A stretch of 15,138 nucleotides of DNA from Eubacterium sp. UBA3279 (GCA_002361775.1 DETV01000099.1:1348-16485); one strand, 5' to 3'. Numbered from the stretch's first letter, positions 8,337 through 14,906 are shown. Program-made: numbers and translations. The notes: a model not told the origin generated them from the letters alone.

Positions 8337-9248
8337 ATGGAAAAAATAATGGAAAAGGATCTTCTGATCCGGGATGTAGAAACAAAAAATATCATGACTA
8401 AATCCAGCCTTCCGGTAGGAGGATATTCTGTCAATCCTTATGTAGGATGTACCCACGGCTGCAAATACTGCTATGCCTCTTTTATGAAACGGTTCACCGG
8501 GCATACCGAACCGTGGGGAACATTTCTGGATATAAAGCACTGGCCGGCAATTAAAAACCCGAGAAAATATAAAGGCCAACGGGTAGTGATTGGTTCCGTG
8601 ACAGATGGGTATCTGCCCCAGGAAAAGGAGATAAGAAATACCCGCAGGATTTTAGAACAGTTAAAAAATAGCGGTGCAGAAATCCTTATCTGTACGAAAT
8701 CGGATCTTGTACTCCGGGATATTGACTTGCTAAAAGAAATGGGAAAAGTCACTGTCTCATGGTCGATCAACACATTAGATGAAAAATTTCAGGCAGACAT
8801 GGATCAAGCTGTCAGCATCAGCCGCAGACTTGAGGCAATGAAGCAGGTATACGAAGCCGGAATACGCACGGTTTGTTTCATTTCCCCAGTATTTCCGGGC
8901 ATCACAGATTTTGAAAAGATTTTTGAACGTGTGAAAGATCAGTGTGACCTGGTATGGTTAGAAAATCTAAATCTCCGCGGTGGTTTCAAACAGGAGATCC
9001 TGGATTATATTCAGAAATGTTATCCCCACCTTGTTACCCTGTATGATGAAATCTATCGCAAGGGAGATCGAAGTTATTTTCGGGCATTGGAAAACCAGGC
9101 AGCACAGATGTCCCAAAAATACGACTGTCCTTTTGTAGACAACGAACTGCCTTATGGCCGCGCAGAGCCAGGCCATCCTGTAATCGTGGACTATTTCTAT
9201 CATGAAGAAGTACGGGGATCGGAAAATACAGGGCGGCGCAAAAAATGA
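8337..9248 (+). CDS. SPL-family radical SAM protein
   Basis: Radical SAM enzyme of 303 residues in the spore-photoproduct-lyase-like family (COG1533 type). The 4Fe-4S ligands are Cys38, Cys42 and Cys45 in CTHGCKYCY. Downstream are VVIGSVTDGYLPQE, an ILICTKSDLVLRDIDLL strand-helix and VSWSINTLDE, all usual for this family. The ATG at 8337 has GGAGG (8322-8326) 10 nt upstream. Proteins of this group share the fold of true spore photoproduct lyase, but most have no proven substrate, so I do not call it splB. It is followed by a convergent Rrf2-like fragment and then the Sir2-like genes. Codons are richer in final C/G than in the glycosidase genes. Confidence 0.88.
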   Translation: MEKIMEKDLLIRDVETKNIMTKSSLPVGGYSVNPYVGCTHGCKYCYASFMKRFTGHTEPWGTFLDIKHWPAIKNPRKYKGQRVVIGSVTDGYLPQEKEIRNTRRILEQLKNSGAEILICTKSDLVLRDIDLLKEMGKVTVSWSINTLDEKFQADMDQAVSISRRLEAMKQVYEAGIRTVCFISPVFPGITDFEKIFERVKDQCDLVWLENLNLRGGFKQEILDYIQKCYPHLVTLYDEIYRKGDRSYFRALENQAAQMSQKYDCPFVDNELPYGRAEPGHPVIVDYFYHEEVRGSENTGRRKK

Positions 9249-9280
9249 TTGAATAAGTTGAGATGTAAAAGAGGTGCCTC

Positions 9281-9335
9281 AAGAGACTGAAACAACTCAT
9301 AGTTTTCCATGAATGTTACAGTCTCTTTATTATTA
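9281..9335. terminator. Inverted repeat, possible weak bidirectional terminator
   Basis: AAGAGACTG (9281-9289) pairs perfectly with CAGTCTCTT (9319-9327) across a 29-nt loop, followed by TATTATTAT. It sits between the + strand radical SAM gene and the convergent - strand Rrf2 fragment, where a shared terminator is expected. The long loop and the poor T tract make it weak. Confidence 0.4.
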
Positions 9336-9605
9336 TCAGTATACTCCACACTCTGGGTTGGTATCAATATCAAGATGAAGCAAAGGCTTTTCTCCCTCCA
9401 CTGCCCGGTATATATCCAGCATAGTAATTTCGTCTGCAGGTTTGGTAAGACAGGCGTTTGCCTGGCCTTGGGTATTGGAGATAAGGCTTGCATTTTTCAG
9501 CGCGGCCATCAGCTGCCGGATATAGGCAGGATTTGTTTTTACACTTTTTGCAATCTGGGCACTGGTCAGATGCTCTTTGTCTTCTTGTAATTTATATTTT
9601 AACAT
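9336..9605 (-). pseudogene. Rrf2-family regulator, damaged at both ends
   Basis: Reads as the core of an Rrf2-type winged-helix repressor. The HTH region is LTSAQIAKSVKTNPAYIRQL, the wing follows, then the typical ITMLDIYRAVEG and the TNPEC turn that carries the family's cysteine. It has about 89 residues from the ATG at 9605 against about 135-150 for the family. The C-terminal dimerisation helix is missing: the frame stops right after NPECGVY. The N-terminal helix is also not recognisable; the only longer start is a TTG at 9638, and neither start has a ribosome site. A good + strand promoter lies across its 5' end. In related contexts Rrf2 proteins sense Fe-S or redox state, so it may once have controlled the neighbouring genes. 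A shortened functional protein is possible but less likely. Confidence 0.6.
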
Positions 9606-9613
9606 GGTACAAT
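9585..9613 (+). promoter_or_regulatory. Promoter of the Sir2-like gene cluster
   Basis: TTGTAA (9585-9590), 17-bp spacer, TACAAT (9608-9613): a sigma-A type promoter, 4/6 and 5/6. It reads toward the first Sir2-like gene, whose ATG is at 9660 with an AGAGGA ribosome site at about 9645-9650. The promoter lies inside the 5' part of the opposing Rrf2 fragment. Confidence 0.55.
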
Positions 9614-9659
9614 TTTGATGTAATTTTAATAATAACAATAAAAGAGAGGAAAGTCAACC

Positions 9660-10568
9660 ATGCAGCCAATGAAAAATATTGTTTTTGAAAATGCATATCA
9701 AAAAAATGCCCGGACCTTATTAGATAAACTTAATTCTGCTGAAGCCATTCTGGTAGGCGCAGCAGCCGGCATGTCCGCTTCCTGTGGCTATAATTTTTTC
9801 TATCAGAATGATGCGATATTTCAGAAATATCTGGGGGATTTCCATAAAAAATATGGATTTACCGGAGCCTTTAACGGATTTTACTATCATTATCCTTCCC
9901 TGGAAGCTCACTGGGCATTTCTTGTACGTATGGGCTATATGGAATATGAGTGTCCTACAGGACAGCCTTACTACGATCTCATGGAACTCCTTGAGGGTAA
10001 AAACTATCATATTATGACCACCAATCAGGACTTCCAGTTTACCCGTGTGGTGTCCGAAGAAAAATTAAGCGCCATCCAGGGTGATTCCCGCTATTATCAG
10101 TGCAGCCGCCGATGTCATGACCAGATTTATTATAACAAGGATATGGTCTATGCCATGAATGCAGCTATTGACGAGAATCTGTGTATCCCCGCCAAAATGA
10201 TCCCCCGCTGTCCCAAATGCGGAGCCCAGATGGAGCCCTGGGTACGGGGATATACATTCCTGGAAGGTGCCAAGTATAGAGACGAATACCGGAAGATCAA
10301 CGAATTTCTGGAAAAGAATAAAGAGAAGAAGATCCTTTTTCTGGAGTTGGGCGTAGGACGAATGACCCCTATGTTTATCCAGGAACCTTTCTGGAATCTC
10401 ACATACTCCCTGCCTAAGGCGTTTTACATTACCATTAATCCAAAGGACGCCCTTCTTCCCATAGAAATAGAACAGAAAGGGCTGGCCATCAAAGAAGACA
10501 TTGCCCTGGTGCTGCAGGAGGCAGTGATGGTAAAGAAAGAGGAAAACAAGGAGCATGGAGAAGCATAG
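9660..10568 (+). CDS. Sir2-like protein (SirTM-like), Gln at the catalytic-His position
   Basis: Sirtuin-fold protein of 302 residues. The NAD-binding glycine loop is VGAAAGMSASCG (Gly33-Gly37). The conserved TTNQD is at 120-124. Two Cys pairs, C148-x3-C152 and C184-x2-C187 (CPKCG), would bind the structural zinc. The LELGVG strand, in place of the usual GTS loop, is at 228-233. Where classical sirtuins have the catalytic His-Gly, this protein has Gln140-Gly. Loss of that His is a known trait of class M sirtuins (SirTM), which ADP-ribosylate proteins in macrodomain-linked operons. No macrodomain, GcvH-like or lipoate-ligase gene is visible here, so the class is by motif only. First of three tandem copies; it overlaps the next by 14 nt. 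Confidence 0.82.
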   Translation: MQPMKNIVFENAYQKNARTLLDKLNSAEAILVGAAAGMSASCGYNFFYQNDAIFQKYLGDFHKKYGFTGAFNGFYYHYPSLEAHWAFLVRMGYMEYECPTGQPYYDLMELLEGKNYHIMTTNQDFQFTRVVSEEKLSAIQGDSRYYQCSRRCHDQIYYNKDMVYAMNAAIDENLCIPAKMIPRCPKCGAQMEPWVRGYTFLEGAKYRDEYRKINEFLEKNKEKKILFLELGVGRMTPMFIQEPFWNLTYSLPKAFYITINPKDALLPIEIEQKGLAIKEDIALVLQEAVMVKKEENKEHGEA

Positions 10569-11068
10569 TCACAAGGACATAGAATCCCTTGTCCGGCTGA
10601 TCACAGATGCTGATGCAGTGGTAGTAGGCGTAGGTTCCGGACTATCCAGTGCTGCGGGATTTAACCATTACCACTGGGCTCCTGCATTAGAAACACATCT
10701 GGGAGAATTCAAAGACTGCTACCATTTTACTTCTCCTTTTGCCGGAGTCTATTACTGCTACTCTTCCCTGGAACAGCAATGGACCTACTATACAAAATAT
10801 ATTTACAGTATGTGGCATCTGCCTACAGGTCAGCTATATCTGGCTCTTAAGGCTGTACTTGCCGGAAAAGATTAGAGAGATGACACCGGGGGTGATCAGA
10901 CTGCCTTTCTGGGACATGATGGCCCGTAACAGCCAGGTGTTTTACGTCTGTCTGAACCAGGAAGCCTCTTCTGCTCCGGAACATTTAAAAGGGAGAAGTC
11001 TTTACCTGCAAGGCGATCTGGCAGATATATTAAAGGAACTTCGGATACAGTTGGAAAAGGAGAAATAA
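10555..11068 (+). pseudogene. Sir2-like paralogue with a large internal deletion
   Basis: The first part (10555-10875) reads as a sirtuin N-terminus with GVGSGLSSAAGF and ends at a TAG just after LAGKD, which aligns with EGKN near residue 115 of the first copy. From about 10877 the sequence continues in another frame as REMTPGVIRLPFWDMM and on to ILKELRIQL, matching the first copy from GRMTP (about residue 234) to its end. About 115-120 codons are missing, including the TTN motif, the catalytic position and all zinc cysteines, and the junction is out of frame. It cannot make an active sirtuin. Its last codons supply the ribosome site of the next gene. Confidence 0.85.
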
Positions 11069-11072
11069 CATT

Positions 11073-11924
11073 ATGGAAGAAAACTTCAGAAATATTTATA
11101 AAGCTATCCAGGAAGCAGACGCTCTTCTCATCGGCGCCAGTAACGGATTTTCTATTTCAGAAGGATACAATATTTTTGCAGATGATCACTGGTTTCAGAA
11201 AGATTTCGGAGATTTCCGCAGCAGATACGGGATCAGAAACATACTGCAGGGATTATTCTTTCAGTATCCTACAGAAGAATCTAAATGGGCATTTTTCAGC
11301 AGACTGATCAGCCGGAAATGTTATCTGAAACAGCCCGGTCCTGTAATGGAGGATCTGTATCGTCTGGTTGGTTCCAAAGATTATTTTATTGTGACCTCCA
11401 ATGGCGAGGACCATTTCGTGCCTGCAGGATTTGACAGGGATAAGGTCTTTGAGATGGAAGGCCGTCTCACCCAGTCCCGGTGCCAGAATGGATGCGGAAC
11501 AGATCCTTACGAAAACCAGAATGAAATTCTCAAAATGGCGGAAGCTGAAAAAAACGGACAGATCCCCTCAGAACTGGTTCCCTGCTGTTCCTGCTGTGGA
11601 GGGCCAGTTACGGTCAATATGGCAAACAGCAATGCATTCTTTCAGACCGAACAGTTCCAAAAGAAAATGCAAGACTATCAGAACTTTATTAAGAAATATC
11701 ATGGTAAAAGACTAGCGATCCTGGAATTGGGCGTGGGATGGCGAAACCGTATGATCAAAGAGCCTTTCATGAGCCTTGCTGCTTCTGAACCTGAAGCAGT
11801 TTATACCACCTTCAATAAAGGAGAAGTCTATATTCCTTCAGAAATTGCCGGAAAGTCGATCGGGGTAGATGGAGATATTGGGGAGGCGCTGAAAGAAATA
11901 TGTCTGGCAAGAGAGAACCTATAG
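11073..11924 (+). CDS. Sir2-like protein, Glu at the catalytic-His position
   Basis: Sirtuin-fold protein of 283 residues. The glycine loop is GASNG (21-25), degenerate against GAG-S. The TTNxD motif is changed to TSNGED (Asn110, with an extra residue before Asp113). Glu129-Gly stands where classical sirtuins have His-Gly and the first copy has Gln. Zinc ligands are Cys137 and Cys141, then Cys172 and Cys175 within CCSCCG. LELGVG is at 217-222. The ATG at 11073 has AAAGGAG (11057-11063) 9 nt upstream. The changed active site suggests an altered reaction, loss of catalysis with NAD binding kept, or a partner role for the first copy. Family membership is clear; activity is open. Confidence 0.8.
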   Translation: MEENFRNIYKAIQEADALLIGASNGFSISEGYNIFADDHWFQKDFGDFRSRYGIRNILQGLFFQYPTEESKWAFFSRLISRKCYLKQPGPVMEDLYRLVGSKDYFIVTSNGEDHFVPAGFDRDKVFEMEGRLTQSRCQNGCGTDPYENQNEILKMAEAEKNGQIPSELVPCCSCCGGPVTVNMANSNAFFQTEQFQKKMQDYQNFIKKYHGKRLAILELGVGWRNRMIKEPFMSLAASEPEAVYTTFNKGEVYIPSEIAGKSIGVDGDIGEALKEICLARENL

Positions 11925-11965
11925 GGCTGTTTATATATTTCTATTTGGGCAATTAATTTTTCTGA

Positions 11966-12138
11966 ATGGACAATGCAAAAAAGGCGATTGTACAGGAATG
12001 TGAGAAGTATAAAGCACAGTTGGAAAAGAGTGGAACAAAGTACAAAATTTTATCAGAAAAAATAATGAGGATGGTTCTATTGTGATTGAGATTAAGAAAC
12101 AGTACAATTCATCTCCGGTTGGTGAATATCTGAATTAA
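11966..12138 (+). pseudogene. Small conserved-looking gene split by a -1 frameshift
   Basis: ATG 11966 opens MDNAKKAIVQECEKYKAQLE, a Lys/Glu-rich helix, and runs into an unrelated tail. At the six-A run (12057-12062) the protein-like sequence moves to the -1 frame and continues NNEDGSIVIEIKKQYNSSPV to a TAA at 12136. Joined, it would be about 58 residues: a helix followed by a beta hairpin. I recognise no function. A one-base indel in the A run is the plain explanation. Programmed slippage on A6 is possible but unproven. The interval 11925-11965 holds nothing I can name. Confidence 0.5.
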
Positions 12139-12158
12139 ATAATCTGAAAGAGACATGA

Positions 12159-12313
12159 TTTAAGTTTCGGTAAGTTTCATTTATATAAGCACGTGAGAGA
12201 ATTTTAATAGAAAAGTATGCAAAAAAGGCACTGAAAAACGTAGAAATATTGGATTTTCAGTGCCTTTTCCATTAGTTAAAGAGAAAAAATATAATAAATT
12301 TAAGTTTCGCTAA
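12159..12313. repeat. 15-bp near-identical direct repeats flanking the terminator
   Basis: TTTAAGTTTCGGTAA at 12159-12173 and TTTAAGTTTCGCTAA at 12299-12313 differ at one base and lie 140 bp apart, on each side of the hairpin terminator. They could be an element-end scar or chance in A/T-rich DNA. Confidence 0.35.
12223..12268. terminator. Strong bidirectional hairpin terminator
   Basis: Perfect 15-bp stem AAAAGGCACTGAAAA (12223-12237) / TTTTCAGTGCCTTTT (12254-12268) with a 16-nt loop. The - strand transcript ends in six U, the + strand in four. It lies between the + strand Sir2 block and the - strand XRE gene and can end both. Confidence 0.85.
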
Positions 12314-12316
12314 ATT

Positions 12317-12877
12317 CTATTCGTTTGAGCATCGCCATTGCTTTGACGGTTCACGTTTTCCGCAATCATCACAGGTCTGTGGCCAGTTGATTTTCCATTC
12401 AAAATATTCATCTCTGGTAATCTTGTCGGATTTCAGTTCTTCTTTTCTAAGAGTCCATTCTTTCAGAAAATCATTAAGAACCCCATAATTAAACCACATG
12501 CCAACAGGCGGATGTGCAGGCCAGCTATCGGAATCATGGTAGCGGATAGCGGTATCTTTACTGGAATTAGATTTTTCACCTAGATAAGTCTCTAACTGAA
12601 AGAGATTGATCATGCCAGGATTAAATTCATCAATCCAGAACAGGATTTCCATCAGCTCAGAAGCATTCATTGTAGTTGGTTCATGGAGTGCCAGTGGGTT
12701 TATATCCAGAATCTTAGCCATTTCAGTCACCAGATCTTTGCGAGGAACCCGGTAATTGGTTTCGTATTGGGCAAGGCGGTTTGCCCCTTTATCGCCCCAG
12801 CCAAGAGCAGCACCGAGTTCAGCCTGTGTCATATTCCGGAATGTCCGGATTTTTTTTATTTTATCACCAATCGTCAT
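12317..12877 (-). CDS. XRE-family repressor of a mobile element
   Basis: Transcriptional regulator of 186 residues. The N-terminal HTH (about 2-60: IGDKIKKIRTFRNMTQAELG, then ANRLAQYETNYRVP) is of the phage-repressor type. The C-terminal ~120 residues are not a known protease or oligomerisation domain to me. They end in a Cys-rich tail (CDDCG and a final Cys) that could bind metal. I start at 12877 because TTCCT (AGGAA on the - strand, 12885-12889) lies 7 nt upstream and MTIGDKI is the usual XRE opening. An in-frame longer form to 12922 would run over the promoter region. It probably binds the ATTCGC-N6-GCGAAT dyads upstream, repressing the rightward promoter and controlling itself. Confidence 0.82.
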   Translation of the reverse strand: MTIGDKIKKIRTFRNMTQAELGAALGWGDKGANRLAQYETNYRVPRKDLVTEMAKILDINPLALHEPTTMNASELMEILFWIDEFNPGMINLFQLETYLGEKSNSSKDTAIRYHDSDSWPAHPPVGMWFNYGVLNDFLKEWTLRKEELKSDKITRDEYFEWKINWPQTCDDCGKREPSKQWRCSNE

Positions 12878-12909
12878 ATCAGATTTCCTGCTTTCTATTT
12901 GATAATTCC

Positions 12910-12938
12910 ATTTTACTATCAAAATCTCAGAATGTAAA
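12910..12938 (-). promoter_or_regulatory. Leftward promoter of the XRE gene
   Basis: On the - strand TTTACA (12938-12933), 17-bp spacer, TAAAAT (12915-12910): 5/6 and 5/6. Transcription would start about 25 nt before the XRE ATG. The longer XRE start at 12922 lies inside this promoter, which supports the start at 12877. Confidence 0.65.
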
Positions 12939-12945
12939 CAGAAAG

Positions 12946-13032
12946 ATTCGCAAATAAGCGAATAAAATGCTTGACATTAACATTAAAGCGAAATATAATG
13001 ACAGCATAATCGATATTCGCATAAAAGCGAAT
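12946..13032. promoter_or_regulatory. Operator array between and after divergent promoters
   Basis: Two perfect dyads ATTCGC-N6-GCGAAT lie at 12946-12963 and 13015-13032. A third, degenerate copy ATTAAC-N6-GCGAAA lies at 12976-12993, overlapping the -35 edge and filling the spacer of the rightward promoter. Site 1 lies between the two -35 boxes. The layout is that of a phage-like repressor switch, with the adjacent XRE protein as the likely binder. Confidence 0.75.
12971..12999 (+). promoter_or_regulatory. Consensus rightward promoter of the element
   Basis: TTGACA (12971-12976), 17-bp spacer, TATAAT (12994-12999): a perfect sigma-A promoter. It points to the excisionase-integrase side. A degenerate operator half sits in the spacer and a perfect operator lies about 10 bases after the expected start, so it should be strong and tightly repressed. 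Confidence 0.85.
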
Positions 13033-13470
13033 AAACAAGGTGGAGATAAAAAAATCAAATTTTTTTATGAAAAATATGACCTTATCGCCTCTGCCACGTG
13101 TGATTAGTAGAAGAAGGTTTTGAATAGGAAGTCAAGATCTTTTACGCACATTGAAAATTAAATGAGCTGTATAGGTACCCTTAGGGGATGAAAGGACAAC
13201 ACAGAGTTCCACCGCTGTACCAGAGAGTAGTATGTGGAAATCGAAGATACTCCGGCAACGGCTGGTATGCTCGAGAAGGCGCTGCCAGCATTCAGAAAAA
13301 TTCTGATAGAGGTCAACTGTAACGTTGACGCCGCCTATACGAACGGAAGCCAACACGCCGAACAGAATGGAAAATCATCGAAAAATGCAATCAAAAAGTA
13401 GAATGTACTGACAACGGGCATGAAACCGCTGTCTGGGAGGTGATGCAAAAGAATACGGAGGAAAGGAGGT
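13033..13470 (+). other. Gap with coding debris between promoter and xis-like gene
   Basis: No complete gene is convincing here. After AAGGTGGAG (13037-13044) an ATG at 13067, 22 nt away, opens an 18-codon frame (MKNMTLSPLPRVISRRRF). A GTG-started frame (13234-13401, 55 codons) contains ALPAFRKILIEVNCNVDAAY. Another frame, open from 13329 to 13502, reads like the end of a protein (WKIIEKCNQKVECTDNGHET) but has no start. A - strand frame (13356-13132) is also open but lacks a ribosome site. These overlap each other and cannot all be real. I read the stretch as remnants of element genes lost by deletion. Confidence 0.4.
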
Positions 13471-13479
13471 ATGTGCATC

Positions 13480-13674
13480 ATGAGAAAGACAACAGAGTAT
13501 AACACGGAAAATCGTCTGACTGTGGACATTGAAGGCTTAATGGCAATGTTATCCTGCGGTGCTGTCACAGCAAGAAAAATTGCAGACTGTGCAGAAGCAA
13601 AGATCATTGTTGGCAGACGTGTTCTCTATAACGTAGATAAGATAAAAAAATATCTTGATGCAATGGCAGTGTAA
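13480..13674 (+). CDS. Small excisionase-like HTH protein
   Basis: Protein of 64 residues with the body LTVDIEGLMAMLSCGAVTAR, then the wing-like GRRVLYNVDKIKKYLDAM. This is the pattern of small MerR/excisionase-type DNA-binding proteins placed before tyrosine integrases in integrative elements of Firmicutes. The ATG at 13480 is favoured, with AAAGGAGG (13462-13469) 10 nt upstream. ATG 13471 could use the earlier GGAGG at 13457-13461. It probably assists excision by bending DNA at the element end, or regulates the integrase. It lies about 200 bp upstream of the integrase. Role by context. Confidence 0.72.
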   Translation: MRKTTEYNTENRLTVDIEGLMAMLSCGAVTARKIADCAEAKIIVGRRVLYNVDKIKKYLDAMAV

Positions 13675-13875
13675 TGGATGAGAACAGGAGAAAACAACGA
13701 ATTTCCTTCGGAATGAGAGTGCAAAGAAAAATTAGTGTTTTTTCAAGAATTTACCCTTGGAAATCCTAAAATATTATGTTAATCTGTGAACAGATATCAG
13801 ACAGATTATGACTGATACGAACAGGACAAAAATCATTCCGAATAACAAACAACGAATGTGAAAGGAATGATTAGT
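13675..13875 (+). other. Leader region of the integrase with several dyads and repeats
   Basis: No gene is seen. Dyads include ATCTG-TGAA-CAGAT (13782-13795), TATCAG-N11-CTGATA (13795-13817) and TTCC-TTC-GGAA near 13704. The word AACAACGAAT recurs at 13693-13702 and 13848-13857, and GAACAGGA at about 13682 and 13819. Such clusters could be integrase or excisionase arm sites or transcript hairpins. AAAGGA (13861-13866) is the integrase ribosome site. Confidence 0.35.
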
Positions 13876-14868
13876 ATGGCAAGAAAAGACAATAAAGGCA
13901 GAAATTTAAAAACAGGAGAAAGTCAGTGTCCAGACGGACATTATATGTATCGTTACAAAGATGAGATTACCGGAAAACGTGTTACAATCTATGACATGGA
14001 TTTGGCAAGTCTGCGTGAGCAGGAAAAGAAAATCAATAAAGATATTGATGATCAGCTTATTACGGACACATCTGTAAAGAAATTGACGGTAAATGGATTA
14101 TTTGAGCGATATATGGCGACAAAGAATATCCGTGTTGTTGATTTTAAGACATCTCATGTACGGACATTTTTTTCAGGACTTTCGGATGAGGGTTTGGCAC
14201 ACAGTACGATTAAAAGTATGTATGCTTTATTAAACCCGGCATTTAATATGGCTGTGGAGGATGGGATTATCCGTAAAAATCCGGTAACAGGAACTCTTGG
14301 CGATTATGGTGCTGCTGCAAAGGAGAAAGAGGCATTAACGCTGGAACAACAAGAGAAGCTTCTGAAATTTGTGGAGAACAGTAAGGTGTATAAGCCGCAT
14401 TTGCCAATGATGCAGATTATGTTTGGAGCCTGCCTGAGAATAAGTGAAACAATCGGATTGACCTGGTAGGATGTGGATATGAAAAACCGGGAAATTCATG
14501 TGAATGGACAGCTTGTTTATTATGAGGGAGAAGAAGGTTATTGTTTCCATGATTCGGAGACAAAAACGGATGCTGGAATCAGAACAATTCCTATGACTCA
14601 GACCGTATATGATGCGTTTCGTAAGCAGAAGGAATTAAATTTGATGTTGGGATTGCAGAGTAATGTAGAGATTGGTAGACGCAGTGGCTTTATTTTTAAC
14701 ACAAAACATGGGCGTCCGATTATGCCAGCAGGTGTGAATAGTTTTCTGAAGAATATCGTTAATGCCTATAATAAGAGAGAAACAATATTGGCGGAAAATG
14801 AGAACAGGGAGCCAGAACTGATGCCTCATATATCTGCACATGGTCGAGTTATAATAGGGACAAGTTAG
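13876..14868 (+). pseudogene. Tyrosine integrase, in-frame TAG and lost C-terminal box
   Basis: Integrase of the Tn916/phage type. The N-terminal arm-binding part (MARKDNKGRNLKTGES) precedes a SAM-like core-binding domain (LFERYMATKNIR) and the catalytic domain. Catalytic Arg188 is in CLRISE and Lys at codon 230 in ETKTDAGIR. Codon 198 is TAG (14467-14469) in TW-stop-DVDM, where family members usually have Glu. The frame then goes on unchanged for 132 codons. At codon 322 (PHISAH) similarity ends: the expected His-x-x-Arg box, second His and nucleophilic Tyr are replaced by GRVIIGTS and a stop at 14866. The protein would be inactive even with suppression of the TAG. ATG 13876 with AAAGGA 9 nt upstream is preferred over GTG 13858. 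Confidence 0.85.
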
Positions 14869-14906
14869 AAAACTCCAGTAAATACAAGGGGTTGCACTAA
14901 TTTAGT

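Noticed and set aside
9309..9590. + strand frame of 93 codons opposite the Rrf2 fragment
   Set aside because: The - strand reads as a recognisable Rrf2 HTH core; this frame is its shadow.
10065..10556. 163-codon - strand frame opposite the first Sir2-like gene
   Set aside because: It lies entirely within a gene with clear sirtuin motifs, and its own sequence shows no domain or ribosome site.
13132..13356. - strand GTG-started frame of 74 codons in the element gap
   Set aside because: Codons look reasonable, but it starts just after a stop, has no ribosome site and competes with protein-like + strand frames. Kept only as part of the debris description.
13335..13607. - strand frame of 90 codons opposite the xis-like gene
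   Set aside because: It overlaps the excisionase-like gene and its strong AAAGGAGG site; no features of its own.
14467..14472. TAG in the integrase as a recoded or suppressed stop
   Set aside because: The frame is open on both sides, but the C-terminal catalytic box is lost too, so a simple nonsense mutation in a dead gene is enough.
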